DNA of 64,000 nucleotides from Trifolium pratense (GCF_020283565.1 NC_060063.1:3184563-3248562); one strand, 5' to 3'; positions 1-12,102 are shown, counted from the stretch's first letter. Program-made: numbers and translations. Notes: generated by a model from the letters alone, not told the origin.

Positions 1-30
1 AGGACAAGGTTGTTCTTAAGGGGGTGGTAT
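1..30 (+). mobile_element. 3' end of internal region of a Ty3/gypsy-like retrotransposon
   Basis: Only the tail of an element entering from the left is in the window. The third reading frame is open from base 3 into the LTR (D-K-V-V-L-K-G), resembling the end of gypsy polyproteins. A purine-rich tract (AAGGGGGTGGTAT, 18-30) lies directly before the LTR and fits a polypurine tract priming plus-strand DNA synthesis. Too little is present to place the clade. Confidence 0.55.
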
Positions 31-423
31 TGATAGAAACATGGATCAAGAGTTGGGCCTTGACAGTGGGCCTAAAGCCTAAAGTTTGGAGAGTGCATAC
101 AAGGAAAAAGAAGAAGCATGACGTGTCTAATTGAGGGGAGGAATGCATGTGTGTGCATGAGAAGCATGAGTCAGTGCTATATATGTGGCTAGAAGGAATG
201 AGAAAGGAGGATTGAGGAATTCTGTTATTGAGTGGGATCACTTTTAGTGATTTGGGGCACTTAGTGCTTTGGGGCTAGTAGACTCTCTACTAGTTTGTTA
301 TTTCCTTTATTCTGTTATCTTCTATCTTGTAATTGAAACTCCATTAATAGCAATTGCAAGCTTTTCTTTCATTCTACTTCATTATTACTGTTACATTCAT
401 TTTCATAATTCATAAACCCATCA
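31..423 (+). repeat. 3' LTR of a gypsy-like element inserted in ALMT intron 5
   Basis: The segment begins TGATAG and ends CCATCA, so it has TG...CA termini, and it follows a polypurine tract. The DNA to its right (GTATCCGACAC...) matches the equivalent place in intron 5 of the right-hand ALMT paralogue near 7719, so the insertion point lies in an intron. The expected 5-bp duplication would be GTATC at 424-428; the other copy lies outside the window. A solo LTR is unlikely because coding sequence precedes it. Confidence 0.7.
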
Positions 424-488
424 GTATCCGACACTTGTGTGTGTCAAACACCGACACGACACTGTAATTACATGGATATAAGAAGTAC

Positions 489-3400
489 CTGAATTTCAGA
501 AAGTATACATCCATGCATAGCCATGACCATAAATGCACAATGTCTGAGTGCTCCACTTACTTTAACATAATTTTTCCATGGATATCTAAACATCTTGTAA
601 CGACCATGAGGTGGCTCCCAGATAGCAAAACTCATCTTCAATCAACATTATGCAAACACAACGATGAGTCAGAAATATGAACATTTTTTTCTCATAAAAC
701 AGACAGAAAAGTTAAGCAGATAAAGATAATAATACCAATGCATCCTCTGTGCTTGTAGATTCAACAGCTGATCTGTATCCACTGTAAACTACATCATCAG
801 AAGCTTGAAACGTAAGAATTTTCGAAGACACCCTCTCGTATTCAATACAGTTAAGGTAGTTATTTACGACACCTGAAAAGAAACTTAAACAAAGAGATAT
901 TAAACACAATAAATAAGGTTATGTAGCAGCAAAACTAAGTGTACATGGATATAAGAAATAAGGTTATGTAGCAACAAATTAAGGATTTGCTTTAATTAAG
1001 CGCTTATGCTAACGAACTTATTGAAATAAGTTTAAAACAACTTATAGAATTAAGTTCACAAGCTATCCTGATGAACTTATAGAAATAAGCCGAAAACAAC
1101 TTATAGACATGTCATAAAGTGTTTACATCAGTAGATAAGCTTATAAGTCAATCCAAACAGGCTTTAACCGTTGTAAATTTAATAAGCAAGAAAAGTTATT
1201 GCACTCAACCTTCTAACGATGTTGCAACACCCGTGAAATTTTGCGCGACAAGATTATGTAGATCCTCGCCGGCCCAGATTGGATATATGCACACATTAAC
1301 AACAATAGATACAGTAGCACCAATGGCAATGAGTAAAAATCTATCTGTAGCGGTCTGAAGAAATTCGCCGGTTTGATATCCAGATACGATAACATAGCAA
1401 TAGGTGATCGTGAACATGCGGAAACCATATTCATAAGCCCTCATTGTCGGGTATAGTTTTACATACGTCGCACAAAATCCTACCGATCACATATCATGTT
1501 ATCAGGAAAAAACAAGGCATAAGCCAAAGAAAAAAAAAAGGAGATTAGATGAAAGTGATTAAAAAATCAGACCTACAATGAAGATGCTGACCATCATTAC
1601 AATTTTTTCCCATTGTCCAGCTAATTTTGGTAGCATTGCTAATGCCAAAGCAAGTCCTCCAGCTGATAAAGTTCCTATTCCTCTGTTTAGACTTCTGCTT
1701 AGTGTTGCTCCTGCATGAATACATTGTAAACAATTTATTGTATATAAGTGAGAACTTTATACTTATGCTTAGTTTTGTACTTAACTCAATTTTATAAAAT
1801 AAAGTCAGTTTGTAAGGTAAGAACTTCTAATGCTTTATATTGAAGCTTGTCTTAGTTTTATAAGGTCTATTTAAGCCAGTTCTACTCAAGTCATATGTCG
1901 GAGTTTTAAGTTTTATGTTGAACTCAATTCTACAAAAACTACTTGTAAAGTGAAAATTTCTTAAACCGTACTACCAGCTTGTAAAGTGAAAGTGATGACT
2001 ATCTAAGCTTTACGAGTTCTATTTAAGTCATATCTAGTCAATGCAGGATATGATTTTTTCTTCATAAAGGTATCAAATATTTATGATCTGATGGCAGAGA
2101 AAGTACAGTACATATGAAGAAAAAATCGTTAGTTGGTTAGTGATGATTGACTCTGAACTTGGTAGGGAGGACCGCGGTTCAATCACCACAACTACGATCG
2201 AAAGGGGTTGAAACCACTTGATGTCAAAACTGACCTCCGAACCAGATTAAACTGGTGGTGAAAGCCAAAAACACAAAAAAAAATATATATGCTTATCAGA
2301 AAAAGAAAAAAAAAAGAAGAACAAAAAGATTGACTTAATTAACTAAAATAATTTTTGTATAATTAACTAAAATAATTTATTCAAAAAATAGTAACTTTAT
2401 TTAATTAATTAAAGTTAAAATACTGTAATTAATTAAAGTGTGCACTATTTTTAGTTGATAATTTGGACATTTATTTAAACAAGGTCATTTTTTACATTTC
2501 ATAAAATTATTTTATTTCTTTATTCTCCATTTCTTCTTTTTTTTAAGTCAAGTATAAACCTCGACCCCTACATATACTCCATCCGTCCCAAAATATAAGA
2601 CCTAATTGACTATTGCACGTATGTCAAGATATAATTTTGATTACAAATATCTTTAATTGTGTATAAATAAAAATTATAAAAATGTGATATTTTGAAAATA
2701 CTCTTCGAAACAAATTAAACAAGATCTTATATGATAATATTTACATTTATATACTTTTAGAAAAATAAGGTCAAACCAAGACATATAAATAGTGCATTTC
2801 GTCAAAGTGATTCTTATAAAATGGGACGGAGGTAGTATAATATAATATCTCTGTCATCTGAACTAACCTCATGAGACCTCTTTATTTCTTCTATTCTCTT
2901 TCTCATATTCTCTTTCTCATATATCAAACCATAAAATTATCCTATTTCTCTCTATTTATTATCAATTTCTCTCTTTTCCAACTCTCTCCTCTATTTCTCA
3001 CTTCATAAATTCTTCTTCCTTCAAAAATATAGTTCATAAATTCTTCTTATTAGAATCAAAGAGAGTGTAAAGACTTTATATTGGGTCCCACAATTTCACC
3101 CTACACGTTAATATTCTTTTATGTTAATATTTCATTTATATATTTAATTTAATTACAACTTAAAATATTAATTTAAATGTTTTTAATTGATATAAATATA
3201 AAAAATTATTATTATTATTATTATTATTAAAGTAAAATATATTTTTAGTCCTTATTTAATGGTATTTTATAGGTCTAAAAATATATTTAACTCTTATTTA
3301 TTATCATTATAAATTGTTGAGATCAGAGAAAGTAAATAATTGAGATCTTGTTGCAGGTTATTTTTAAGTGACATGTTGGAGGACTAAAACAAAGAGATCT

Positions 3401-4312
3401 CCCTTGCAGGTGTTGTTTTATTTAATACTAGTGTTAAATAGTATTAGTATTACTTTTTTTTTGGTTTACTTTTTTTTTTAAATACATCATTTTTTTTATT
3501 GACACAAATTTCTTTTAGAATCTCCCAATACACCTAAAATAATAAATAAATGTAACTAAAAAGAAATCAGTCTCTCAGTTGGTAGAGAAAGAGATTGTAC
3601 TACCATGAACATTTAAACAAGACTACGCGAATCGCTTGTAACTTAATCAAGATCTCAGGTTTAATCCCTAGCAGCATGCAATAGTGTTAAAAAATTTAAG
3701 AAAAGTTTACCATTCATTTGAATCCTACAAGATTCGATAGATTAATCAGTTACACGTAGATGATAGCTGATTTAAAAATAAAAAGAAAGACATGGCATTG
3801 TATTAGTTTACACAACTCAGTAGAATAGAAAAGGTAGATCACACTAACGGCACGGAACATGTCCGTCTGGCGGCTAGTACTAAACTAAAACAAATAAGAA
3901 GCAGTAGTGTTTACTTACCTATGTTGAATTCGAAGATGAGAACAACGGTAAGAATAGCCCAAAGAGAATATTTCTCAACATCTTGAAACGGTTGTTTAAG
4001 AAAACTCAACAACGAAATAATAAAAAGAGCAACACCCATTTTAACAGCAAAAATAACTTCCCTCGGATCAGAATGACCCATACCCCACACTCTCACACCC
4101 ACGCGCTTCATTTTCTTCCAATCGAGCCATAGCATTTTCCCTCCTTTTCCTGTAAAGAAATTCTCATCGTCAGATTCCAATAGTGGGATCTCTATTTGTG
4201 AATAACCTTTTATTGATGAAACTCTCTCTTTTCTCTCCTTGAAACTGTGACGAAAAGAACCTAGTATAGGTACCTTTTGTGAATATGTCATGATTTTGGA
4301 ATGTGATAACAA
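489..4312 (-). CDS. ALMT-type malate/anion channel, left copy, partial (last exon outside or lost)
   Basis: Five exons read on the minus strand with GT-AG borders: 4312(or 4291)-3919, 1710-1573, 1479-1210, 872-736 and 635-489. Phases join correctly. ALMT proteins are membrane channels for malate and other anions. The product has the hydrophilic N-terminus with a GSFRHSF motif, then the helix-rich membrane part ([30 protein letters not shown]), the family signature [10 protein letters not shown], and WEPPHGR in exon 5. The long N-terminus resembles the vacuolar ALMT9-like clade (inference). The terminal hydrophilic exon seen in the paralogue is absent because a gypsy LTR occupies intron 5 and the window then ends. 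Whether the gene still works cannot be judged. Intron 1 (2.2 kb) holds a SINE and a Stowaway-like MITE. Methionine 4291 aligns better with the paralogue than 4312. Confidence 0.8.
2127..2283 (+). repeat. tRNA-derived SINE (family B) in ALMT intron 1
   Basis: The sequence starts CGTTAGTTGGTTAGTGATG (A-box-like), has a B-box-like GCGGTTCAATCACC, and ends in an A-rich tail. A second copy of the same family lies on the minus strand at 60359-60527 with a clear target duplication, which supports the assignment. It lies in the sense orientation of the window, antisense to the gene. Confidence 0.7.
2575..2836. mobile_element. Stowaway-like MITE
   Basis: Terminal inverted repeats TACTCCATCCGTCCC... 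and ...GGGACGGAGGTAGTA bound an AT-rich 262-bp segment with no coding capacity. The CTCCNTCCGTCCC terminus with TA flanks is the hallmark of Stowaway-type (Tc1/mariner) MITEs. A homologous copy in the opposite orientation lies at 32769-33031. Confidence 0.8.
3203..3229. repeat. (ATT)n microsatellite
   Basis: A short run of ATT units in AT-rich intron 1 of the left ALMT gene. A similar (ATT)n tract lies at about 32567-32593. Confidence 0.8.
3565..3710 (+). repeat. possible tRNA-derived SINE fragment
   Basis: The stretch contains CTCAGTTGGTAGAGA (A-box-like) and, about 75 bases on, CTCAGGTTTAATCCCTAG (B-box-like), the spacing expected of a tRNA-derived Pol III promoter. No target duplication or clean tail was found, so this is tentative. 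Confidence 0.35.
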
Positions 4313-4685
4313 ATCTCAGACAGTGTTTTATTGTACTTGTAGTTGAAAAAATTAAAGAGAAATATAGTGAAAAAGACGTTGATGTAGTGCAGGACACTTG
4401 CCTAATGTTGTGTTTTTATAGTGCTTCGGCTAAAATGCAAGACTTCACTGAGTCTTTCAGGATGCATAAGTTGCGATATTATTATAACTATAAATTTTAC
4501 GAAATCATCCATAATTTAAAAATAAAAATAAAGATCATTTGATATGTTATTGAGATCCATAAAAAAAGATTAACAGTATTCAATTAAAATCAATAAACGG
4601 TGCATTTTGTAAAATTCGTATTCGTTATAATAATATTTGCAAGTGGTGCATAATGCACCATTTGAGTCGCTTGTCCACATATAGT

Positions 4686-4903
4686 AACTAGTTTGACACC
4701 AAATGTTATACCTATCTATAACGTTTTAACCGATATAAATTTTATAAAATCCACCGTCGGATTGAAAGTTTATATCTTATAGATAATTTGTGTAAAATTT
4801 CAGACAAATATAAAATCCTTTGATATGCTATTGCGACATATCCAAAATCATTTATATCGGTTAAAACATTATTGAGAGGTGTAACATTTGATGTCAAATT
4901 AGT
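4686..4903. mobile_element. MITE-like inverted-repeat element
   Basis: Arms of roughly 50 bases face each other: 4686-4740 (AACTAGTTTGACACCAAATG...) and 4850-4903 (...CATTTGATGTCAAATTAGTT), with a 109-base AT-rich centre. No gene is present. The class is unresolved because no target duplication could be fixed. The interval 4320-5150 otherwise holds only AT-rich intergenic DNA, including the shared upstream region of the left ALMT gene. Confidence 0.5.
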
Positions 4904-5162
4904 TGGTGTCATTTGATCTAGACCCTTCAATAACTTATCAATTACCGTTCAATTTAGTATAAAATGGTTAATTTTTCGGTACACATTTAGATACTAATCT
5001 ACTCTTTTTTCTTTTGTGTCTTTCTCTCTCATCATTTTTTTCTCTAAGGAAAAGGATTTTAATTGACTCGGACTAAACTATTTTAATTGCAATAATTTTT
5101 TTATTTTTTTCCGCTGATCAACCCACGCACGGAACGGACGACCCGTTCAACAGCACAGGTAT

Positions 5163-5694
5163 TAGGGTTTGGAATAGGCCAGGCGGCCTACAGGGGCCTT
5201 CGGCCTGGCCTGTATAAGCCTGGCCTGGCCTGGTTATTAAAAATGCTAGACTTAGGCTTTGAAAATTGCCTGTTTACATAAATAGGTCAGACTTAGGCTT
5301 CTAAAAAGACCTACGAAGCCTGATAGGCCGGCCTGTTTATAATAATTATTATTTATATCTTATAAAAAAATATTATTTATAATAATTATTATTTTTCGTA
5401 ATCGTATTTGTTATTTTATTAGTTTTTAATTATTGTGTTAATCATATTATTAGCTTTTTCTTAATGTTGTAGAAATTATAAAAATTTAAATGTAAACTTT
5501 TTAAGGCCTGTTTAGCCTATTTAAAAAAACTATATAGAAAAGCTTTAATGTAACACAGACTTTTAAACAGGCTACAAGGTCAGGCTTTTAAAAGGCTCGG
5601 GCCAAGCCAAAAAAAATAACATTTGATAGGCCGCAGGCCAGGCTCAGGCTTGAAAAAAAATCGTAGGCCAGGCTTAGGCCTGTTCCCAACCCTA
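5163..5694. mobile_element. non-autonomous hAT element with 8-bp target duplication
   Basis: The ends are inverted repeats (TAGGGTTTGGAATAGGCC ... GGCCTGTTCCCAACCCTA). They are flanked exactly by ACAGGTAT at 5155-5162 and 5695-5702, the 8-bp duplication typical of hAT transposons. The subterminal regions are packed with GGCCTGGC-like repeats; in hAT elements such arrays can be transposase binding sites (known of the superfamily, inferred here). No transposase frame is present in the 532 bp. Confidence 0.88.
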
Positions 5695-6146
5695 ACAGGT
5701 ATGTTACTAGTTTTTTTTTTTTTTTTGGTACAAGTATGTTACTAGTTTTATTTGGATACTAATCTACTCTTTTTTCTTTTACGTCTCTCTCTCATCATTT
5801 CTTCTCTCTCATCATCACTTATTTATTTTTAATTTCTCTCTCTTCACACTCACAAAATAAGGAAAATGAGAGAATTCGAGAGGAAAAAAAAGAGAGATCC
5901 AAATCCGATTTAAATTATCTCCATAGTAGTACTATTAAAAAAAGTACCCTTTTTAAGTTATATATATAGTAAACAAAAAAGAAATTTAGGAAAATTAAGA
6001 TCTACAGCTAGAAGAAATGTTCAGAAGAATAAGTAATGCACATTTTGATTTTGGGACACCAACATTTAGATCTATCCATGTCATGATACATTTTTTTTTT
6101 TACTAAAGATCTATCCATGTCACAATACATGTTACAAGTATTAAGT

Positions 6147-6221
6147 GTATATGTCAATCCTTTTTTTGAAGAAGCTAAATTAGCCCACCCAAATTGGCGC
6201 CAGAGGTATATGTCAATCCTT
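6147..6221 (-). mobile_element. 5'-truncated SINE with 16-bp target duplication at the ALMT stop codon
   Basis: A 43-bp T-run plus GAAGAAGCTAAATTAGCC... fragment (6163-6205) is flanked by perfect copies of GTATATGTCAATCCTT (6147-6162 and 6206-6221). The fragment matches the tail half of the longer SINE at about 10106-10234. It inserted just past the stop codon of the right-hand ALMT gene; the TGA itself lies in the right-hand duplication. Confidence 0.8.
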
Positions 6222-9200
6222 AGATTTGAAACAATTAAACAACCTAGTCCAACCAGAAGTTACAGGTTCTTGTTGCTGAAGAGGGTCCTTAAACTTTGCT
6301 TTCTCACCTAATTCTTCAAAAGAATCAACAAGGTTCTGTAGCCTTGCCACAAATTCAATCAAAAGTGATGTAAATGTTGCCAAAGTTAATGAACTAGCAC
6401 TTTCATAGGTTTTTGATGGTTCATCTTTTGGCATTGAATCAGCTTGAAATGAAAATTGTGCAGGCCAAGATGTTTGTTTCATAAGCATGTTTTCATCAGT
6501 AACGACATTCACAGGTTTAATGTTGTTGTCGGGTGCAACAACACTATCTTCCCAACTTTTTGGAACATTAACTGATCTTAGATCAAGCACAGCTTCACTT
6601 AGTGACTTGTACTGTAAGAAATGTCTTTCTTCATCCATTTGTAAGAGGTCTTGAGAAACATTCTCGTTTCTTGGCCTGTTACCGATTTCCCAAAGCTCTG
6701 CATTTACAAGAAGGAAGGATTTTTTGTCGATCTTCATTTGTAATTCTTCTGCTGCTTCGTGTACATCGAAAAGAATGTCTTCTTCGCCTAGTTTCTCCAT
6801 GTTTTTAACTTTGTTACCTAGTTCGCGTAGGACTCTAGCTGCTTCGGAACCTACCTTCTTAAGCTCATTGCGGAAAACTTGCCTCTTGTCGGCTGGAGCC
6901 TATATTTGTCAAAAAGGTGCGGTTTAGTACATGTGTATATGCATATGTTTAAAAATAACAAAGATACATGTTTTATTTGAGAAAATTAAATACTAATCTA
7001 GTGATGGAAAGGCAGTGTTGTCAAATTGTGGATATAGCAGCACAACAGTGTAGCGGAATTTTATCGAACTGCTATTATTCCGCAATACTTGATTTATTAC
7101 CAAGCGTTATCAAATAGTGACTACAGCAGCAATATAGTGTTGAATCGTAGCGAAATTCAAACAAAACCATTTTTTTTTTGCAATCTGCGATTGGCACCAC
7201 TGTGCAGACTGCAGAGGGTGCCACCTAAGCAGTATTCTAATTACTTTTTATGATTAAGAAACCATAACATCACATGTATAAGAAAAATTAGTGCAACTTA
7301 AGTATATACGAACATAGATAAGCTAACTTAAAATGATATGTTTGAGAGTCCTATTACAAACTACTATCACAATCATATACAGGAAACCATTAAGATTGAC
7401 TCACACACAGCATCCCTAGTTTAGCACATTAAGAATATTCTTGAGTTTGATGTGAAGGGGTTCGAACTTCGAAGGGGTAGAGGATAACAAAAAGGGGAAG
7501 CTTAAGTTTCAGAATGGCCAAATAGTTTACCCCAAATCTGTGGTTTACAATCATTAGCAAGTTTTCTATAAAGCTAAAAAGATAAATTTGATCGTTCATA
7601 TCAGGCTAGACGAAAGCTTTCTTACATTCCAAGAATCAAATACAACAATTGAACAAATAGTCATTTCTGGAAACATGTATCAACTATGCAGTACCGACAC
7701 TTCAGATTAAAGGCATGTCCGGTATCCGAAAAGGGTTTGTGTCAAACACCTACACATATAGTTACATTCAATCACTTCCATTTTCTTAAGTTATTATCGG
7801 TGTCTACGTGCCAATGTTAGTCATGTGTCTGTGTCTGAGAGTAAGTGTGATTTCATAAGTACTATTTCAATAACTTATCAATTACTGTTCAATCCAGTAT
7901 AGAATATGGTTTCCCCTTCAAAATTAAAACTTCACTATATATATTAAACTTACTTAAAACACTTAATAGAACTAATATGCACCAGTGCAAGGAAGAAAAA
8001 TCCCAACACAAATTTTTTTAAGTCTATGTAACAGAAAAAGTAGCCACATAAGGAGTACCTGAATTTCAGAAAGTATACATCCATGCATAGCCATGACCAT
8101 AAATGCACAATGTCTGAGTGCTCCACTTACTTTAACATAATTTTTCCATGGATATCTAAACATCTTGTAACGACCATGAGGTGGCTCCCAGATAGCAAAA
8201 CTCATCTTCAATCAACATTACGCGAACACAACGATGAGTCAGAAATATGAACATTTTTTTCTCCATAAAACAGACAGAAAAGTTAAGCAGATAAAGATAA
8301 TAATACCAATGCATCCTCTGTGCTTGTAGATTCAACAGCTGATCTGTATCCACTGTAAACTACATCATCAGAAGCTTGGTACGTAAGAATTTTCGAAGGC
8401 ACCCTCTCGTATTCAATACAGTTAAGGTAGTTATTCACAACACCTGAAAAGAAACTAAAACAAAGCTTTTCAATAAAGGAAAAAAAGGTTATGAAGCTGC
8501 AAAACTAAATGTTAGAGTAGTTGGTTATTACAAATTAAGGCTTTGTTGGGATAAACAGCTGAATTAAGCCCTTATGCTATAAGTGCTTATATACAAGTTA
8601 TTTCTATAACAAGATAATATAAAGTCTGCCAAACTGTTTTCATAAGTTATTCTGACGAACTTATAGAAATATGCTGAAAACATATTATAGATATGTCATA
8701 AGCCATTTTCATAAGCTCTCCCAAAGTCTTTATGTCAGTAGATGAGCTCAAAAAAGTCAATCCAAACAGGCTGTAAATGTTGTAAATTTTAATAAGAAAA
8801 TTTATTGTACTCGACCTTCTAATGATGTTGCAACGCCCGCGAAATTTTTCGCAACAAGATTATGTAGATCCTCGCCGGCCCAGATTGGATATATGCACAC
8901 ATTTACACCAACAGATACAGCAGCACCAAGAGCAATGAGCAAAAATCTATTTACAGCCGTATGAGTAAATTCTCCAGTTCGATATCCGGATACAAGAACA
9001 TAACAATAGGTGATCAAGAACACACGGAAACCGTATTCATAAGCCTTCATTGTTGGGTACTGTTTTGCATATGTGGCAAAAAATCCTATCAATCACATAT
9101 CATATTATCAGAAAAACAAGGCGTATGCCAAAGGAAAAATGAGATTAGATGAAAGTGATTCAAAAATCAGACCTGCGACGAAGATGCTAACCATTATTAC

Positions 9201-10764
9201 AATTTCTTCCCATTCTCCAGCTAAATTTGATAGCATTCCCAATGCTAAAGCAAGTCCTCCAGCTGATAAAGTCCCTAATCCTCTGTTTAGACCTTTGCTT
9301 AGTGTTGCTCCTGCATGAATACATTGCGATTAAATATTGTTTTTGAGTGAAAAGTTTATACTTATGTTTGGGTTGACCCAACAGAAAGTATGATGAATTT
9401 TTTTATGGTTTTGGACCTAAATCCTGTAAAATAAAACTGGTTTGTAAGGTGAGAATTGTTTATACTTCACTTAAGCATTGTCTAAGCTTTATAAGTTCTA
9501 TTTAAGTCATGTGTCGGAATTGCCATATGGTGGTTCAATAACATTGTAGGATAGATTCTAATCTCGCTTTAAATTTTAGTTCTAGCTCAACCCTACAAAA
9601 TCGGCTTTTGTATTGTGATTGGGTAAAGTTTACAAGCTCTATGTAAGTCATACTCTAGTCAATGTAGGTCATGTTTTTTCTTGATAAAAGTGTACTTAGG
9701 TCAACTGTTTATGTTCAAAGTTTTCAATTTAACACTAAAAGACAAAGTATATGAATATTATACAATTCACCTTTTTGTGTGGAAGAGGATTAAGCAAAGC
9801 AGCAAGTTTGGAACATGTATTATATATAACCTTTCATTATCACAAATTGAAATATTAAAATGAAAGTATTCAATCCTGATTGATTTCCCAAACAAACATT
9901 AACATACTAATATCAGTAAGTACCCCCACAATTCAATTTCCTATGGTCAACTATTTAAATCAAATTTCTTCCCTTTTTTCATGGAAGACATTCCTACATT
10001 ATTAATTCCATCCCGTATTTATTTAATCTTAAAAGTTAACATCAGTTTACTACTGATTAAATAATCCATTAATCAACTAAAAAAAGTAAATTCATACTAG
10101 TTTATTTTTTTTTTTTTCTGAAGAAGCTAAATTAGCCAACCCAAATTGGCGCAAGAGAGAATCGAACCTCAGACCTCAAGAGGAGCACACTCCCAGGTCA
10201 AAAGTCAATACCAATGCACCAACCCAAGTGGGTTTAAATTCTTATTAATTAACTAGTTCCCTAGGATGAATCGACTTTACCTACATCGCGGCCGAAATGA
10301 ACTATGGAAATGTAAATATATTTAAAAAAGTGAATTTTACCTATGCTGAATTCGAAGACGACAACAACAGTAAGAATAGCCCAAACAGAATATCTACCAA
10401 CATCTGGAAAAGGTTGCTTAAGAAAAATCAACAATGACATAATAATCAAAGCAAGACCCATCTTGATAGAAAAAATAATCTTTCTTGGATCAGAATGACC
10501 CATTTCCCACGCTCTTAAAGCCACGCGCTTCACTTTCTTACAAAAATCAACGATCCAATTAGAAAAACCACTAAAAGTACAACACTTCCGTTTCCAATTT
10601 CCTGGAAATAAATCTTCGTCATCGGATTCTAGTAATGGAATTCCGATTTGAGAATAACCGCCGCCGCCAACACCACCTTTCATTGATAACAGTTTCTCTT
10701 TTCTTTCCAAGAAACTATGACGGAAAGATCCTAATTTTGGTACTCTTTGTGAAGATGCCATCAT
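6213..10764 (-). CDS. ALMT-type malate/anion channel, right copy, complete
   Basis: Six exons on the minus strand: 10764-10341, 9310-9173, 9085-8816, 8443-8307, 8205-8059 and 6899-6213. All borders are GT-AG. The summed length is 1803 bases, giving 600 residues, normal for a long ALMT. The first ~85 residues are hydrophilic with KLGSFRHSF. Then come about six hydrophobic segments ([61 protein letters not shown]) and the signature [14 protein letters not shown], then [16 protein letters not shown] ~230-residue hydrophilic C-terminus follows. ALMTs conduct malate and other anions across plasma or vacuolar membranes; the N-terminal style suggests the vacuolar ALMT9-like clade (inference). The start could also be the second methionine (10761). 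Intron 5 (1.16 kb) carries a possible MITE. The stop sits in a SINE target duplication. Confidence 0.88.
7013..7202. mobile_element. possible MITE in ALMT intron 5
   Basis: The segment starts CAGTGTTGTCAAA and ends ATTGGCACCACTG, imperfect inverted repeats with CAGTG termini as in some hAT or CACTA-like MITEs. The interior has several TAGCGGAATT/CAGCAGC-like words. No convincing target duplication was found. Confidence 0.35.
10106..10234 (-). repeat. tRNA-derived SINE (family C), antisense-oriented tail at left
   Basis: On the minus strand the element reads AACCCACTTGGGTTGG, then an A-box-like GGTTGGTGCATTGGTA, a B-box-like GAGGTTCGATTCTC, and an A-rich tail (the T-run at about 10108-10120 on the plus strand). 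This architecture is that of a tRNA-derived Pol III retroposon. The truncated copy at 6163-6205 belongs to the same family. Confidence 0.7.
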
Positions 10765-11060
10765 GATGATGATGAAATGAGTAAAATCTGGGAAAGTTTG
10801 TTTTGAGTTTTGAGATTGGATTAGATGAGATTATGATGAATTGAAGGAATAGATTGTACTTTGTGTTGAGTTGAGTTGAAAGTTGGAACTAAAAAGATTG
10901 TTGGTTATTATCAAAAAAAAAAAAAAGATTGTTGGTTGATCTAGTTGTCTTTAGTCGTGCAAACCATTATTGCTAACTACTTGGTAGTATTGGTAGTAAG
11001 GATATTTTTGGTAACGTAAATATTATATGAAGTTTAACGGTGAGATGTACCTGCGATGTA

Positions 11061-11303
11061 AAATAATATGATGTTTTTTTTAAGGTCTTCCATGTATTTT
11101 TTATGCCTCCAAATAATTTTGCTAAAAAAAGGTTTTTTTTAGTTCTAAATTCAGGGAAAATTCGGTTAATAGAAACCGATTTTTTTTTTCAAGGCAAAAG
11201 AAATTCGGTTTGTAACAACCGAAGTTTTTAACGAAGGGCAAAAAAGTAAAATTCAAAGAAAAAAAGAACCACGAGGGCCTAAAGAGAAAACATCAAATAA
11301 TTT
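11061..11303. mobile_element. MULE-type MITE related to the PMD-carrying element
   Basis: The element (11070-11294) begins GATGTTTTTTTTAAGG and ends CCTAAAGAGAAAACATC. It is flanked by near-identical 9-mers, AAATAATAT and AAATAATTT, as expected of Mutator-like transposition. Its right end (GGGCCTAAAGAGAAAA) and its internal AACCGAA words match the right terminus of the large element ending near 59175, suggesting a deletion derivative of one family. Confidence 0.6.
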
Positions 11304-11937
11304 TAGACGGTTATCTAATAAGAAATCACCAATCTTCCATGTCACATGAAGAAAGTGGGATGACGTGGCGGATACATAGTTGTCATTGATTCACAGTGTG
11401 TAAAATTTTTTTATACTATCAATGCATATTCAATTTTCTCATATTTTATCGGTAACAAATTATAAGCCGCTTTAATTATATTACACAAAAATGTGACTAA
11501 TATTGTATGAGGAAAATAAATTATGATTTAATTTATAAAATTATCTTAAGTGAATTATAATTTGGTATAGATAAGGAGTAAGATAACTTATATGGATTAA
11601 GATTTTTGCTGAAATTATTAGACACAGTTTTCAATCTCAGTTATTGATCTTAGATCGGAGAGTTTATATTAAAAATTATGTTTTTCGGTTAAAACAATTT
11701 TGGCCATTAAAATTAAATCGAACAACTCTGATTGATATTGCATCGTGCAGTTATTGCAGGAAATCCTTTTCCAGCTTATACTCCCTTTGTTTTTATTTTT
11801 TTAACAAGCACCCTTTGTTTTTTTTTTTTAAATAATAAATACTCCAAAAGAAATAAAAACTTATCCCAGAAATTTGTAAAAAAAATCCAAAATATTTGAC
11901 CTATTCAACTTTTAATGCAATACTTTACAATTATATT

Positions 11938-12102
11938 CTCTCACAATTTCTTTTTTTTTTGTCAAGTAGTCTAGTGGTTAGAAAATCCATCTTAAAGGTG
12001 AATAAGTGGAGTGTCCCGAGTTTGAACCCGGACTCCTGCACATAAAGTGCGATGTTCCTACCAACTGAGCTACGCTCACGGGAACATCCTCTCATAATTT
12101 CT
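11938..12102 (-). repeat. tRNA-derived SINE (family A) with target duplication
   Basis: The element (11952-12088) read on the minus strand has an A-box GCGTAGCTCAGTTGGTAGG, a B-box GGGTTCAAACTCGGG and a terminal A-run. Flanking 14-mers CTCTCACAATTTCT and CTCTCATAATTTCT differ at one base. Copies occur at 32268-32397 and 33359-33496. It is a retroposon, not a working tRNA gene. Confidence 0.85.

Noticed and set aside
11952..12088. tRNA gene
   Set aside because: A and B boxes are present, but there is no complete cloverleaf; the A-tail, target duplication and two further copies identify a SINE.
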